Shown: in pieces, positions 36,184 through 45,533 of the stretch
Numbering within the stretch: position 1 is the stretch's first letter
Layout of the letters: each line of letters begins with the position of its first letter
Source: Albibacterium sp963696875
Lineage (GTDB): Bacteria; Bacteroidota; Bacteroidia; Sphingobacteriales; Sphingobacteriaceae
Direction: 5' to 3'
DNA: 64,000 nucleotides
NCBI GenBank assembly: GCA_963696875.1
Contig: CAVOLQ010000007.1
Span: forward strand, 310,001-374,000
Translations under genes and position numbers: made by a program
Notes under the pieces: generated by a model
Database searches by the model: none
The model's input: the letters and a program-made list of their open reading frames with translations, nothing else
Told to the model about the DNA's origin: nothing

Positions 36184-37488
36184 ATGAAAAATATTCGTTT
36201 ACTATCAGTTTTTTTATCGGTTACAATACTTTGGTTTTCATGTCAACCTAGTCCAGAAAAGAGCCCTAACGTTGCATCAATTATACATGTAGCTTCTGAA
36301 GCTGTTGGCCCTTATTTTACGAAAGATAATCATGGGAATCCTGTGCTTTGTTGGACTGAACTAAGCAGCCAAGATTCACTTTATAGATTGAAATATGCTG
36401 TTTATAGTTCTCGAGATAAAGTATTTGGCGAACCGATCACTGTCTTAGGTTCTGAAGGCAGCAGTATAGCTGCAGAAAGCATGGGTAAAGTTGCTTTTAA
36501 ATCTGATGGAACAGTAATAGCTTTATTTAACAAACCTTTCGAAAATGCTGAAAGCCGATTTGCCAGTGCTATTTATTACACTTTTTCAGTTGATGAAGGA
36601 AAAAGCTGGACTGAACCTCAATTCATTCATTCTGAGAGATCGGAGAATTACGGGCGAAGTTTTTTCAGCACCAGTACATTAGATGATGGAGAGGTGGCCG
36701 CCATTTGGCTGGATGGACGTTTTGGAAATGAAGAGAAAGGGTCAGCACTTTTCTTTGCCCGCACTGAGACAGGCCAAGGTTTCGGAGTTGATAGTTGTTT
36801 AGCAAAAAGCACATGTGAGTGTTGCAGGACGGAAATCTTAAAGGATACAAATGGGATGATACATATTGCTTACAGGGGAATTCAATTTCCTTTAGATCAT
36901 TTAGGAAACCAAGTGAGAGATATGGTTTATTCTTCATCGACTGACAATGGAAAAACCTTTTCAGAGTTCAAAGGCATAAGCAAAGATAATTGGGAACTTG
37001 AAGGCTGTCCGCATACTGGACCATCGCTTGCTTCTACTAAAGACGGGGTGCATGCTTTATGGTTTACTGGTGAAGGTGCCTCCGGATTGTACTTAAGCTC
37101 GTTAGAAGGTGCTAATCAGCAGTTTACTAACAAGTTAATGTTGAGCAGAGACGGCCGTCATCCTCAGATGGTTTCTATTAAAGATAAAAGCTTGGCCATT
37201 GTATGGGACGAAGTGATGAATCAGGAACAAAGTTCTGCGAATGAGTCTATAAAACAGGACCATTCAAATAGAATGCCCATGCGAGGGCATGCTTCATCAG
37301 GGTATTCAAGAATTATACTGACGCTTCTCGCTAATGGAAAAATAAATAGTCAGTTTCCTTTGAGTCCTGAATCGAAAATTGCACACCACCCTGTTATTAC
37401 AGCTTTAGAAAATGGCGTGTTGACTGCATGGGTAAATGAAGAGTCTGGGAGTTCAGGTATCGCGTATTCTTTTATAGAGGTGAATTAA
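36184..37488 (+). CDS. BNR-repeat (sialidase-fold) lipoprotein with C-x-C-C and G-C-P-H motifs
   Basis: A 434-residue surface or periplasmic lipoprotein: signal peptide with lipobox-like W-F-S-C (Cys20). A beta-propeller follows with Asp-box-type repeats (S-V-D-E-G-K-S-W, S-T-D-N-G-K-T-F). There are two unusual cysteine sites, K-S-T-C-E-C-C-R-T-E and E-L-E-G-C-P-H-T-G-P. The sialidase Arg triad is not obvious, so sialidase activity should not be assumed. It lies 26 bases after the TonB receptor gene, so the two are probably one operon. Conserved Cys/His clusters suggest metal binding. Confidence 0.75.
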   Translation: MKNIRLLSVFLSVTILWFSCQPSPEKSPNVASIIHVASEAVGPYFTKDNHGNPVLCWTELSSQDSLYRLKYAVYSSRDKVFGEPITVLGSEGSSIAAESMGKVAFKSDGTVIALFNKPFENAESRFASAIYYTFSVDEGKSWTEPQFIHSERSENYGRSFFSTSTLDDGEVAAIWLDGRFGNEEKGSALFFARTETGQGFGVDSCLAKSTCECCRTEILKDTNGMIHIAYRGIQFPLDHLGNQVRDMVYSSSTDNGKTFSEFKGISKDNWELEGCPHTGPSLASTKDGVHALWFTGEGASGLYLSSLEGANQQFTNKLMLSRDGRHPQMVSIKDKSLAIVWDEVMNQEQSSANESIKQDHSNRMPMRGHASSGYSRIILTLLANGKINSQFPLSPESKIAHHPVITALENGVLTAWVNEESGSSGIAYSFIEVN

Positions 37489-37590
37489 TGGAAAGCGGCT
37501 TAATGAGAGGCTTAGTTAATTTTTAATTTCGTTTTACAAACTTTGTTTTGGATTTCTTGTTTTACAAAGGAAATGTAAAGAGTACAAAAT

Positions 37591-38220
37591 ATGGATTATT
37601 TAAACGAAAAACCTGAAAAAGAACTTACCACTCAACAGAAATTAAACCATGCAGCTCGCTCTTCTAGAAAAAAACTTATTATAACCGTTGGGATAGCGTT
37701 AGTCTTAAAGTTTAGGTGTCTGGATTTGGAAATCTATTGAAATACATCAAATTAAGAAAGCGGCGGTGCGTGACCAACATCCTGATTAAAAAGCAGCCCA
37801 ACAGATCGTTCAAACCAATGAGGAACATTTAAGACTTTTAGCTAAACCAACAGTATGGTCAATGCGATCAGAAATGATGCAATGAAATTTAAGTCAGATC
37901 AATTTATATATTAATGACTTGGTAAAGGAAAAGAACTTTCAGCGTATCGCACTTGCTAATCAAAAAGGTATAGTTATTTCATCAACCGATAAAAAGGATG
38001 AAGGCCAACCTTTCTCAGTTTTGGGTGATGGACTGCTTTAACTAGCAACACTACAAAGGTAGAAAATATTGGGGATAGTGTTTTGGTATGACAAGTCCCA
38101 TTATGGGTTTTAATAATCGATTGGGAACTTTATACGTCAACTATTCAATCCAGAAACCTGAATGAATTAGCTGTAGAAACTTCTGACCTGTTATTCTTCA
38201 AAAAACTCATTACTTTATGA
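37591..38220 (+). pseudogene. Decayed gene for a single-pass membrane protein
   Basis: Reading across frames gives a protein of about 200 residues. It has an N-terminal charged segment (M-D-Y-L-N-E-K-P), one transmembrane helix (I-T-V-G-I-A-L-V-L, then G-V-W-I-W) and a soluble domain (Q-Q-I-V-Q-T-N-E-E-H-L-R-L, I-A-L-A-N-Q-K-G-I-V-I-S-S-T-D). There are at least four frame changes and two in-frame stops (37787-37789, 37883-37885), so the gene is dead and not merely misread. The soluble part resembles an extracytoplasmic sensor domain, but I cannot name a family. Confidence 0.72.
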
Positions 38221-38265
38221 TATATTGTGAAAAAACTATACTTTGTAGAGTTATAAGGAAAAGGG

Positions 38266-39081
38266 ATGATTAAAAAACCGTTTGTACTTTCTGGAGGTGG
38301 GGCGAGAGGGTTTGCTCATTTAGGAGTTGTAAAAGCATTACATGAGAAAGGTATTTTGCCTTCTGCTATTTCAGGAACCAGCGCGGGTGCAATAGCTGGG
38401 GCTTTTTTAGCAAATGGATTTACATCGGATGAGGTTATAGAGATCTTAGCGGGAAAATTAAGTCGAAAAATGATTGGTTGGAATTCTTTCAGGTCGGGAT
38501 TGATGTCATTTAGAGCGATGGGAGAATATATTGAGCGGAATTTACGTTATAAAACATTTGAAGAACTTCCAATTCCTCTATTTATTTCGGCTACTTCTTT
38601 TATTGATGGTAGGCAAAAAGTATTTAGAAGTGGGAAAATTATTGAAGCAATCACTGCGTCTTGTGCCATTCCCGCAATTTTTCCGGCCCATGAAATCGCC
38701 GGCATACCATACGTAGATGGAGCTTTATCAAATAACTTACCGGTTGAACCATTTTATCGATACAAGAAAGACATCATAAGTATTCACGTTAATCCTATTT
38801 TGGATTTGAATGAAAATAGAGGACTCCGGGCTATTATTGAGCGCGCATTTCATTTGAGTTTTGCTGGAACTATTAGACGATCCGCTGACGGATGTCTTAT
38901 GTTTATAGAGCCGAGAGACTTAATTAACTACAGTCTTTATGATTTAAATAAAGCGAATCAAATTATAGAAGTGGGCTATAAATATGGTGTAAATTACCTA
39001 GACGAAAATGCGCATTTAATAAAAAAAGATACGCTATTTAAAAAAGTAGAAACGCATATTAAACAATTAATAAAGAGATAA
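38266..39081 (+). CDS. Patatin-like phospholipase
   Basis: A Ser-Asp dyad lipid acyl hydrolase. The oxyanion hole is G-G-G-A-R-G (residues 10-15), the nucleophile elbow is G-T-S-A-G-A (Ser at about residue 41), and the catalytic Asp is in V-D-G-A-L-S-N-N. At 271 aa it is the bacterial single-domain size, without signal peptide or barrel, so it should be cytosolic. It is monocistronic and converges on murI with 19 bases between the stops. Confidence 0.9.
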   Translation: MIKKPFVLSGGGARGFAHLGVVKALHEKGILPSAISGTSAGAIAGAFLANGFTSDEVIEILAGKLSRKMIGWNSFRSGLMSFRAMGEYIERNLRYKTFEELPIPLFISATSFIDGRQKVFRSGKIIEAITASCAIPAIFPAHEIAGIPYVDGALSNNLPVEPFYRYKKDIISIHVNPILDLNENRGLRAIIERAFHLSFAGTIRRSADGCLMFIEPRDLINYSLYDLNKANQIIEVGYKYGVNYLDENAHLIKKDTLFKKVETHIKQLIKR

Positions 39082-39100
39082 TCGGCAAGTTGTTTTAGTG

Positions 39101-39919
39101 TTAATGGTGATCTAAACTCAAATGTGTGGCATGTAATTCTTCTCCAAAAAAAATGTTCGCTTTTTCATTGAAGTTTTCTTCACTTTCGGTTGTATAAAAG
39201 GCTATTTTGCCTTCTTTAATACAATCGTTATCGATCTCAGGATGGCGTTTTAGATAATCCCTTAAGCTTGCCGACACTAATTCCCCTTGGGTTACGATTA
39301 AGATATGTGGAGGGGTTAGCCGTCGAATTAAAGGATAAAGCATTGGATAATGCGTACATGCTAAGACAATGGTATCTATTTTTGGAGATTGTGCTAATAA
39401 ATTATCTATGTTTTCTTTAATAAAAAAAGGAGTGCCTTCGTGATCAATCATGTTGTTCTCAACGATTGGTACCCACATCGGACAAGCTTCTTGATAAACC
39501 TTCACATCAGGAGAAAAGCGGTTGATTTCTATAGGGTATGAATCAGACTTTACGGTGCCCGGTGTTGCAAAGATTCCAATATGCCGAGTTTTTGTGAAAC
39601 TTCCGATAATTTCTGTTGTCGGTCGAATGACACCAAGAACTTTTTTGCTATTTCTTGGTAAATCGTTTTGTTGAATTGTTCTTAACGCTTTCGCGGATGC
39701 GGTATTACATGCCAGAATCACTAAAGGACAGCCCATTTCAAAAAGTTGATTGACACATTGCTTAGTATAGTCATAAACTGTTTCGAAAGATCTTGTACCA
39801 TATGGAACACGTGCATTATCTCCTAAATAAATATAATTATATTGGGGTAATTCTTTTAAAATCTCTTTAAATACTGTTAATCCACCATAGCCTGAGTCAA
39901 AAATACCGATCGGTCCCAT
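39101..39919 (-). CDS. murI: Glutamate racemase
   Basis: MurI makes D-glutamate for peptidoglycan. Both catalytic cysteines are visible, in A-C-N-T-A-S-A (about residue 70) and A-C-T-H-Y-P-M. The N-terminus is I-G-I-F-D-S-G-Y-G-G-L-T-V, and the length of 272 aa is normal. It starts 237 bases away from aroQ, on the opposite strand. Confidence 0.95.
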   Translation of the reverse strand: MGPIGIFDSGYGGLTVFKEILKELPQYNYIYLGDNARVPYGTRSFETVYDYTKQCVNQLFEMGCPLVILACNTASAKALRTIQQNDLPRNSKKVLGVIRPTTEIIGSFTKTRHIGIFATPGTVKSDSYPIEINRFSPDVKVYQEACPMWVPIVENNMIDHEGTPFFIKENIDNLLAQSPKIDTIVLACTHYPMLYPLIRRLTPPHILIVTQGELVSASLRDYLKRHPEIDNDCIKEGKIAFYTTESEENFNEKANIFFGEELHATHLSLDHH

Positions 39920-40099
39920 ATTTCTTTTCTTAAGAGCTTGCTAAATTGCGAAAAAAGAAGAGACTTTACAATTAAATAAATAGCTAGGGAATGCTATCTT
40001 TGGAACTGGAGTTAGGCTTTAAGCAATAGGTACGAGTTGCGGGTGTAAATGCTAGGGATTGGGAGATATTGGGATACGATAAATTAAGAAAAAATGGAG

Positions 40100-40129
40100 C
40101 TGATAACTGATTGCTGACGACCGATAGCT
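40100..40129 (+). repeat. Degenerate heptad repeat, copy 2
   Basis: Four consecutive seven-base units (CTGATAA, CTGATTG, CTGACGA, CCGATAG) in the murI-aroQ intergenic region. It aligns with the reverse complement of 11381-11410 at 23 of 30 bases with the same phase. The preceding 80 bases are also G/T-biased and repetitive in character. Confidence 0.55.
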
Positions 40130-40155
40130 CAATAGAAACAATTTAAAATTAGACA

Positions 40156-40572
40156 ATGAATATATTAATTATTAATGGCCCTAATCTTAATTTATTAGGG
40201 AAACGAGAGCCTGAACTTTATGGAAATCTTGCATTTGAGCCGTATTTTGAAAGTCTTAAGAAAGAATTTCCGGATAGTAATTTAACCTACTTCCAAACAA
40301 ATATTGAGGGCGAGATTATCGATGCTATTCATGAGTTTGGTTTTACCGTTGACGGGATTGTGCTAAATGCGGGCGCTTATACACATACTTCTATAGCAAT
40401 TGCGGATGCTATTGCAGCAGTGGTGTCTCCAGTCGTAGAAGTGCATATTTCCAATGTTTACGCACGGGAAGAGATTCGCCATAAGTCACTTATCGCCAAG
40501 AACTGCAAAGGTGTTATCGGAGGTTTTGGCCTTTTAAGCTATAAGTTGGCAATTTTTAGTTTGATTTCTTAG
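40156..40572 (+). CDS. aroQ: 3-dehydroquinate dehydratase, type II
   Basis: This enzyme catalyses the third step of the shikimate pathway. The type II signature N-G-P-N-L-N-L-L-G-K-R-E-P-E-L-Y-G at the N-terminus contains the catalytic Arg and Tyr. N-A-G-A-Y-T-H-T-S and V-E-V-H-I-S-N-V-Y-A-R-E provide substrate contacts. The length is 138 aa. Its last 17 bases overlap the 3' end of the convergent glycosyltransferase gene. Confidence 0.95.
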   Translation: MNILIINGPNLNLLGKREPELYGNLAFEPYFESLKKEFPDSNLTYFQTNIEGEIIDAIHEFGFTVDGIVLNAGAYTHTSIAIADAIAAVVSPVVEVHISNVYAREEIRHKSLIAKNCKGVIGGFGLLSYKLAIFSLIS

Positions 40573-41599
40573 TGAAGTTCTTTGGGTCTAACTGGCTAAA
40601 CTTTTTCAGCCCTGTAAAAAAGTAATCCCAAACGATTGATTTTGTATAAAGATCACTCACTTTAAAGTTTGTTGTATTCGTATTTCTTTTTTTGTTGTTT
40701 TTACGAAAGCTTTTAAAAAAGCTCCAATGAGCACGATGTATTGCAAAAGCATCTTTGAATTGAGCTTTCAAGAAAAAACGAAATAGAGCAAATAAATCCA
40801 ACCATAAGCGAAGAAATAAGATTAAATAAACTTTTGGGAAGGGCAAATTCTTTTGAAGCATGAATAAGTTATTTCTGAAATTCAAATAGGTCTTGAAAGA
40901 ATTTTCTTTGCTTAATGCTCCTCCTCCTACATGTAAAACTTCTGAAAAAGGGTAATATTTGATGGTATAACCCTGCCGTTTTAATCGCCAACAGAGGTCA
41001 ATTTCTTCCATATGTGCAAAAAAGTCTTCGTCAAAGCCGCCGCTCTCCTTCCAAATTTTGCTTTTAATAAAGAGTGCTGCTCCAGAGGCCCAAAAGACAG
41101 TTCTCGGGTCATCATATTGCCCTTGATCTAGTTCTAGTTTATCAAAGATTCGTCCGCGGCAGAAAGGGTAGCCGCATTTGTCAATGTAACCACCAGCAGC
41201 ACCTGCATGTTCAAACTGGTCAGGCTGTAAAGAAGATAAAATTTTGGGCTGCGCTGCCGCTACGTTTGGATCTGCTTCCATTGCCTGAATAATTGGTTCT
41301 ATCCAACCTGTACTTACTTCGACGTCTGAGTTTAGGATAATATAATAGTCAGCTTCTACCTGCGCTAATACACGATTATATCCTCCTGCAAAGCCATAAT
41401 TCTCATCATTTTGTATAAGGGTAATCTTAGGGTACGTTTTTTTTATAAACTCAACAGAATTATCTGTTGAAGCGTTGTCGCCGATAACGAATGTCAGGTT
41501 TGGATACGAGCTGTTATAGACGGATGGAAGAAATCGTTCCAAATAGTACTTTCCATTCCAATTCAAAATTACGACCGCTACTTTTGGAAAATCAATCAT
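40556..41599 (-). CDS. Glycosyltransferase family 2 (rhamnosyltransferase-like)
   Basis: A GT-A fold transferase. The nucleotide-sugar motifs are V-A-V-V-I-L-N-W-N-G at the N-terminus, D-N-A-S-T-D-N-S and the metal-binding I-L-N-S-D-V-E. F-A-H-M-E-E-I-D-L-C-W-R lies near the acceptor site, and a hydrophobic C-terminal region follows. The ATG at 41599 gives the correct N-terminus; the frame is open further upstream. It overlaps the end of the acyltransferase gene by 8 bases and is probably cotranscribed with it for envelope glycolipid assembly. The acceptor is unknown. Confidence 0.88.
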   Translation of the reverse strand: MIDFPKVAVVILNWNGKYYLERFLPSVYNSSYPNLTFVIGDNASTDNSVEFIKKTYPKITLIQNDENYGFAGGYNRVLAQVEADYYIILNSDVEVSTGWIEPIIQAMEADPNVAAAQPKILSSLQPDQFEHAGAAGGYIDKCGYPFCRGRIFDKLELDQGQYDDPRTVFWASGAALFIKSKIWKESGGFDEDFFAHMEEIDLCWRLKRQGYTIKYYPFSEVLHVGGGALSKENSFKTYLNFRNNLFMLQKNLPFPKVYLILFLRLWLDLFALFRFFLKAQFKDAFAIHRAHWSFFKSFRKNNKKRNTNTTNFKVSDLYTKSIVWDYFFTGLKKFSQLDPKNFTKKSN

Positions 41600-42455
41600 G
41601 CTTAGGTTTATGCTTCCATCTTTTATGAGACCAGAGCCAAAGTTCAGGTTTTTTTTCAATAATCTTTTCTAAAAACTTGGTATGGAGAAGGGTAATTTCA
41701 TTCTCCATTGTTTCTATTGGATTTTCTACTAAAGTAGTAAATTTAGCTTGATAATACCCTCTTTTTACTCGGTCAATGTGACAATATACGATTGGGTAAT
41801 TTGTTTTCTGAGCTATTTTTTCAATTCCTTTAAATACCAATGTGGGTTGATTTAAAAACTCCATGTAATAATCTGACCCTCCTAGAGTTGGAGTTTGATC
41901 GCCTAAAAAAACGCTTGCGTGGGATTTGTTTTGAAACTCAATAAGTTTTCTGAGAGTGTTTTTCATAGGTACCATTATTCCCCCAAATCGTGTTCTCATC
42001 TTATTGAATATCTCTTCAAATCCTTTGTTACTTAAGGGTTTGTAAATTATCAGACTTGGATGATTTGAGATAAGCGACATGCGGGGAATTCCCCATTCCC
42101 AATTCCCGTAATGACCGGTAACCAAAATTATGGATTGACCTTTTTCAAAATAATGAAGTATGAGTTCGGGGTTTATCAAAAACATTCTCTCCATTATCTC
42201 TTTTTTCGAGATGCTTTTCATTTTAATGGTTTCAACAATTAGATCGGCTAAATACCGATAATATTTTTTTGCAATTTCTTTGCGCTCTAACCGTGATTTT
42301 TCGGGAAAGGCATTTCGTAAATTGGTTGAAACTATTTCTAGCCTATAGCGTAAGACATAATATAATAAATAATAAAGACCATCGGAGAATAAATATAAGA
42401 TCGATAAGGGCAGCGCTGCGACTATAGATAACAGGACGGAGCTAAGTTTATTCAT
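41592..42455 (-). CDS. Lysophospholipid/lipid A acyltransferase (LpxL/HtrB family)
   Basis: An inner-membrane acyltransferase that adds secondary acyl chains to lipid A or a related lipid. An N-terminal hydrophobic helix is followed by the H-x4-E catalytic motif H-Y-G-N-W-E-W-G near residue 118 and F-L-G-D-Q-T-P near residue 183. The length of 287 aa is a little shorter than E. coli LpxL. Pairing with a GT2 gene points to outer-membrane glycolipid synthesis. Confidence 0.9.
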   Translation of the reverse strand: MNKLSSVLLSIVAALPLSILYLFSDGLYYLLYYVLRYRLEIVSTNLRNAFPEKSRLERKEIAKKYYRYLADLIVETIKMKSISKKEIMERMFLINPELILHYFEKGQSIILVTGHYGNWEWGIPRMSLISNHPSLIIYKPLSNKGFEEIFNKMRTRFGGIMVPMKNTLRKLIEFQNKSHASVFLGDQTPTLGGSDYYMEFLNQPTLVFKGIEKIAQKTNYPIVYCHIDRVKRGYYQAKFTTLVENPIETMENEITLLHTKFLEKIIEKKPELWLWSHKRWKHKPKHD

Positions 42456-42514
42456 TATTAATTAATTTTCTTATTTCGCTTTAATCTTATAATTTTGTTT
42501 CATCTTACGAAGGT

Positions 42515-43123
42515 ATGGAAAAAGGAATAGTTTTACCCTCTTTTTATTTAGCTCCAATAGCATATTATAGTCATATCCTGCAAACTGACAAAGAGATCTT
42601 ATTGGAAAAATATGAGCATTTTCCAAAACAGACCTATAGGAATCGCACCTCTATTCATTCGCCAAATGGTAAGTTGGATTTAACCATTCCTATTCAAAAG
42701 TCAAAAGATCAAAGTCGTACACCAATGAAGGACGTGCAAATAAGTAACGCTGACGACTGGCAGAGACAACATTGGATGACTATTCAAACAGCTTATCGAA
42801 GGTCCGCCTATTTTGAGTTTTATGAGGATGATTTTATAAAGTTTTATAATCAGAAATTCTCTTACCTGTTTGATTTTAATCAGGAGCTTAATCAGTTGAT
42901 TTTGAAGTTACTGAAAGTTAAAGTTGACTTTTCCTTCACAGACGAATACAAAGAAAAGTATCCTGATTTACTGGATTTGAGACTTCATATTCATCCCAAA
43001 AAGCAGTTACCTATTAATAAACCCTATTTTCAAGTGTTCGAACCGAGAAATGGTTATATTCCACATTTAAGTATTGTCGACTTGTTATTTAACCAAGGAC
43101 CACAGAGTAAGAGCTATTTATAG
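42515..43123 (+). CDS. WbqC family protein
   Basis: A 202-residue protein of the WbqC family, often encoded with O-antigen or sugar-modification genes. Family segments are P-S-F-Y-L-A-P-I-A-Y-Y at the N-terminus, W-Q-R-Q-H-W-M-T-I-Q-T-A-Y and a C-terminal L-S-I-V-D-L-L-F-N-Q-G. Its biochemistry is not known. It is transcribed divergently from the acyltransferase and abuts the end of the FUSC gene (stop codons adjoin). Confidence 0.88.
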   Translation: MEKGIVLPSFYLAPIAYYSHILQTDKEILLEKYEHFPKQTYRNRTSIHSPNGKLDLTIPIQKSKDQSRTPMKDVQISNADDWQRQHWMTIQTAYRRSAYFEFYEDDFIKFYNQKFSYLFDFNQELNQLILKLLKVKVDFSFTDEYKEKYPDLLDLRLHIHPKKQLPINKPYFQVFEPRNGYIPHLSIVDLLFNQGPQSKSYL

Positions 43124-45256
43124 CTATTTCCATAATTCTTTGAGGACTCGATCTATATCATTGATAATTTTCTTTAAGTAGAGCAGTTGCTCAATAATCA
43201 ATTTTTTCTCTTCGCTATTTCCATTATCTTCGAGTGCTAGTTCTGGAATTTGGAAATTCCTTTCTTCGAACGTGTTTTTGCTGGTTTCATCATGAAGCTG
43301 TTGGATGATCTGGCTAAGTTGATGTAATAGCTGTCTGAGAATCTTTATGGGTTCACCATTGAGATGCTTAGTCGATTTTTCTACTGTTGTAAACAGGTTA
43401 GCAGTATATGATGATAATAAGTGGTTAAATACAATAAAGCTATGAACTTCTTTAGAGTTCTTTTGGGTGCTTTTAGGTTCCGTAATCATTCTTTGAAACG
43501 CGGAGGCTAAGTTGGCAGTATTCACATATACTTCTTTTCTTATTAGTTTGTATTCGGTTATATTTCCTTCTTTTCCTAGGGATATGTCTAGTAGTTCGAC
43601 CAGATAATTATAATTTGCAATCAATAAATTGCGCATATAGTTTTTTACTTGCGAGCCCTCCCAAGTTGGGAAAATGATGTAGCTGGATGTGAAGGAAAGG
43701 AAGCCGCCAATTAGGGTATCAATAACTCGTTCTTGTGCTACTTCCATGGTGTCGATTCCTAAAAATGCAAAAAGTATAAGCAAATATGGAGTCATGAATA
43801 TTACACTCAATATGTAGTTTTTTTGTGCCAAGCTAAACGACATTACCATAAGTAGTAATAATATAAAGAAACGAACAGTGGGATCTTGTATAAGGATTAT
43901 AATAATAACGCCTCCTATCCCGCCAATAAAAGTACCTGTTAGTCGTTGAAAAACACGTTTTTTGGACAAGCTAAAACCGGGCTTTAGAATCACACCTATG
44001 GTTAATAGGATCCAATAACTATGGTTTCCGAATTCAAAGCTATTCGCAATGAAGAAGCCAATAACCATAACAATGGAAAAACGTAAAGCGTGTCTGAAGT
44101 AATCTGATTTGAGACTTAGGTTATTTCTAAATTGGCTCCAATCAAATTCGTAATTTTCAACGAACTTACTTAAATCAGTAACTTGACTTTTGACTTTCTT
44201 GTTGCCGAAATATCCATAAATTTGATCGATGCGATTAACTAGATTTCTGATATTTATTAATATTTTCTTTAACACAAAAATATTTTCTTCACTTATCCCT
44301 TCACTTTTATCTAATACATTTTTTAGGTGGATGAGGTCGGCTTGAAGGTCGTGTAAAGGTTTTGGCCTTTTATTGGTAGCAAAGAAGTAGCTTAGGTTGT
44401 CTAATTCATTCGCCAACCTTATAATCATAATTTTGAATTCATTATAAACGGGTAAGTGACCGAATTTATTGCGAATGTCTTCATAGTCATATTGTGTAGC
44501 CATACTTTGCTCGAAAAAGTCAATTAGATCTCTAAACACAACTAATAAAATACGGCCAATATTTGTGGATTCTCTAACAATAATCTTACTCTTAAATAAA
44601 ATTTCCCGAAGATTATGCTGTTGTTCGTTGATCGTTACTTGTTGCTCTATTAGTTTTTTAAAACTTTCTTCAGAATCTGTATTTAACTCATAAAAACTTG
44701 CTTTAATTCTTAAAAAAGTAGCTATTTCATGAAAGTTTTCTGCGAGTTCTTGTTGAGCAAGTCTATAGGGCCTAAACTGTGTTAATGCTAAACTTAAAGT
44801 TGCATACCAGATACCACCAAGCGCTATAAAGCCCGCATGCTCGAAGATATTATCAGCTTGGCGAAGATCATGCATATTCACTGCAATCATGAGCATGCCA
44901 GCAGTCCCAACAGCTGCTGCACGTGGTCCATATACTGCAAACATGGCGTATAGAAAACAGAGCACAAGTAGTTCTATTGAAAGAAGGTAGGGGTAGGGAT
45001 TCAATAATTTTGTGATGAGCGCCGTAAAAAAAATTACAACAACGGCTGCTATCATAGCATTCCTTCGATGTGACACTGGGCCGGCAGAATCTGCAAAACT
45101 AGTATATAGTGCCCCAAGTGACACAAGGATTCCAAGACTCAGATTACCTAGGTAAAACCCCAAAAGTGCAGGAAGTAAGGTTCCAAAGGTGATCCTTAAA
45201 CCGTTGGAAAAATGTTGACTATAAATAAAATGTTGTACTTCGCGAGCTGGTCTCAT
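43124..45256 (-). CDS. FUSC family (YccS/aromatic acid exporter-like) membrane protein
   Basis: A 710-residue inner-membrane protein with the typical arrangement of two membrane blocks (about residues 18-165 and 390-520). These flank a long soluble helical region, with a second soluble region at the C-terminus. Related proteins include YccS and fusaric-acid/aromatic-carboxylate exporters. No membrane-fusion or outer-membrane partner is adjacent, so the substrate cannot be inferred. It starts 277 bases from the divergent ppc gene. Confidence 0.85.
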   Translation of the reverse strand: MRPAREVQHFIYSQHFSNGLRITFGTLLPALLGFYLGNLSLGILVSLGALYTSFADSAGPVSHRRNAMIAAVVVIFFTALITKLLNPYPYLLSIELLVLCFLYAMFAVYGPRAAAVGTAGMLMIAVNMHDLRQADNIFEHAGFIALGGIWYATLSLALTQFRPYRLAQQELAENFHEIATFLRIKASFYELNTDSEESFKKLIEQQVTINEQQHNLREILFKSKIIVRESTNIGRILLVVFRDLIDFFEQSMATQYDYEDIRNKFGHLPVYNEFKIMIIRLANELDNLSYFFATNKRPKPLHDLQADLIHLKNVLDKSEGISEENIFVLKKILINIRNLVNRIDQIYGYFGNKKVKSQVTDLSKFVENYEFDWSQFRNNLSLKSDYFRHALRFSIVMVIGFFIANSFEFGNHSYWILLTIGVILKPGFSLSKKRVFQRLTGTFIGGIGGVIIIILIQDPTVRFFILLLLMVMSFSLAQKNYILSVIFMTPYLLILFAFLGIDTMEVAQERVIDTLIGGFLSFTSSYIIFPTWEGSQVKNYMRNLLIANYNYLVELLDISLGKEGNITEYKLIRKEVYVNTANLASAFQRMITEPKSTQKNSKEVHSFIVFNHLLSSYTANLFTTVEKSTKHLNGEPIKILRQLLHQLSQIIQQLHDETSKNTFEERNFQIPELALEDNGNSEEKKLIIEQLLYLKKIINDIDRVLKELWK

Positions 45257-45358
45257 TATAAAAACGAAAATACTGGAAATATACTGTTCTTTGTAATGAT
45301 TGGTGCAAAAAATGATAGGAGATTAGGCTCAATATATAAAACTTAACGACTGAAAGAG

Positions 45359-45415
45359 CTACCAAAAAACAGTTTAATTTTTTATAATAAATAATTAAAA
45401 CTGCTTTTTTGGTAG
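45359..45415. other. Imperfect inverted repeat between divergent FUSC and ppc genes
   Basis: Arms at 45359-45378 and 45394-45415 both carry the CTACCAAAAAA core on opposite strands, with a bulge and an AT-rich loop. The element looks like a terminator hairpin but lies between two divergent promoters, where it could be an operator, a 5'-leader structure, or a relic. The rest of the 277-base gap is AT-rich without clear sites. Confidence 0.5.
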
Positions 45416-45533
45416 GTAGTTGTTTGTTTTTAAATAAATATCTCTTATTATTGTAAAATTAATAAGAAAGAACATTATTTTTTGACAAAAGCTCAAAAAC
45501 TTATCAAAGAGGAATGATATTTCTTATTTAGAT

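Noticed and set aside
36184..37488. Functional sialidase
   Set aside because: Beta-propeller with Asp-box-like repeats only; catalytic Arg triad and Tyr/Glu pair not identifiable.
40100..40129. CRISPR or attachment site
   Set aside because: Seven-base degenerate units without spacers, no integrase or Cas genes.
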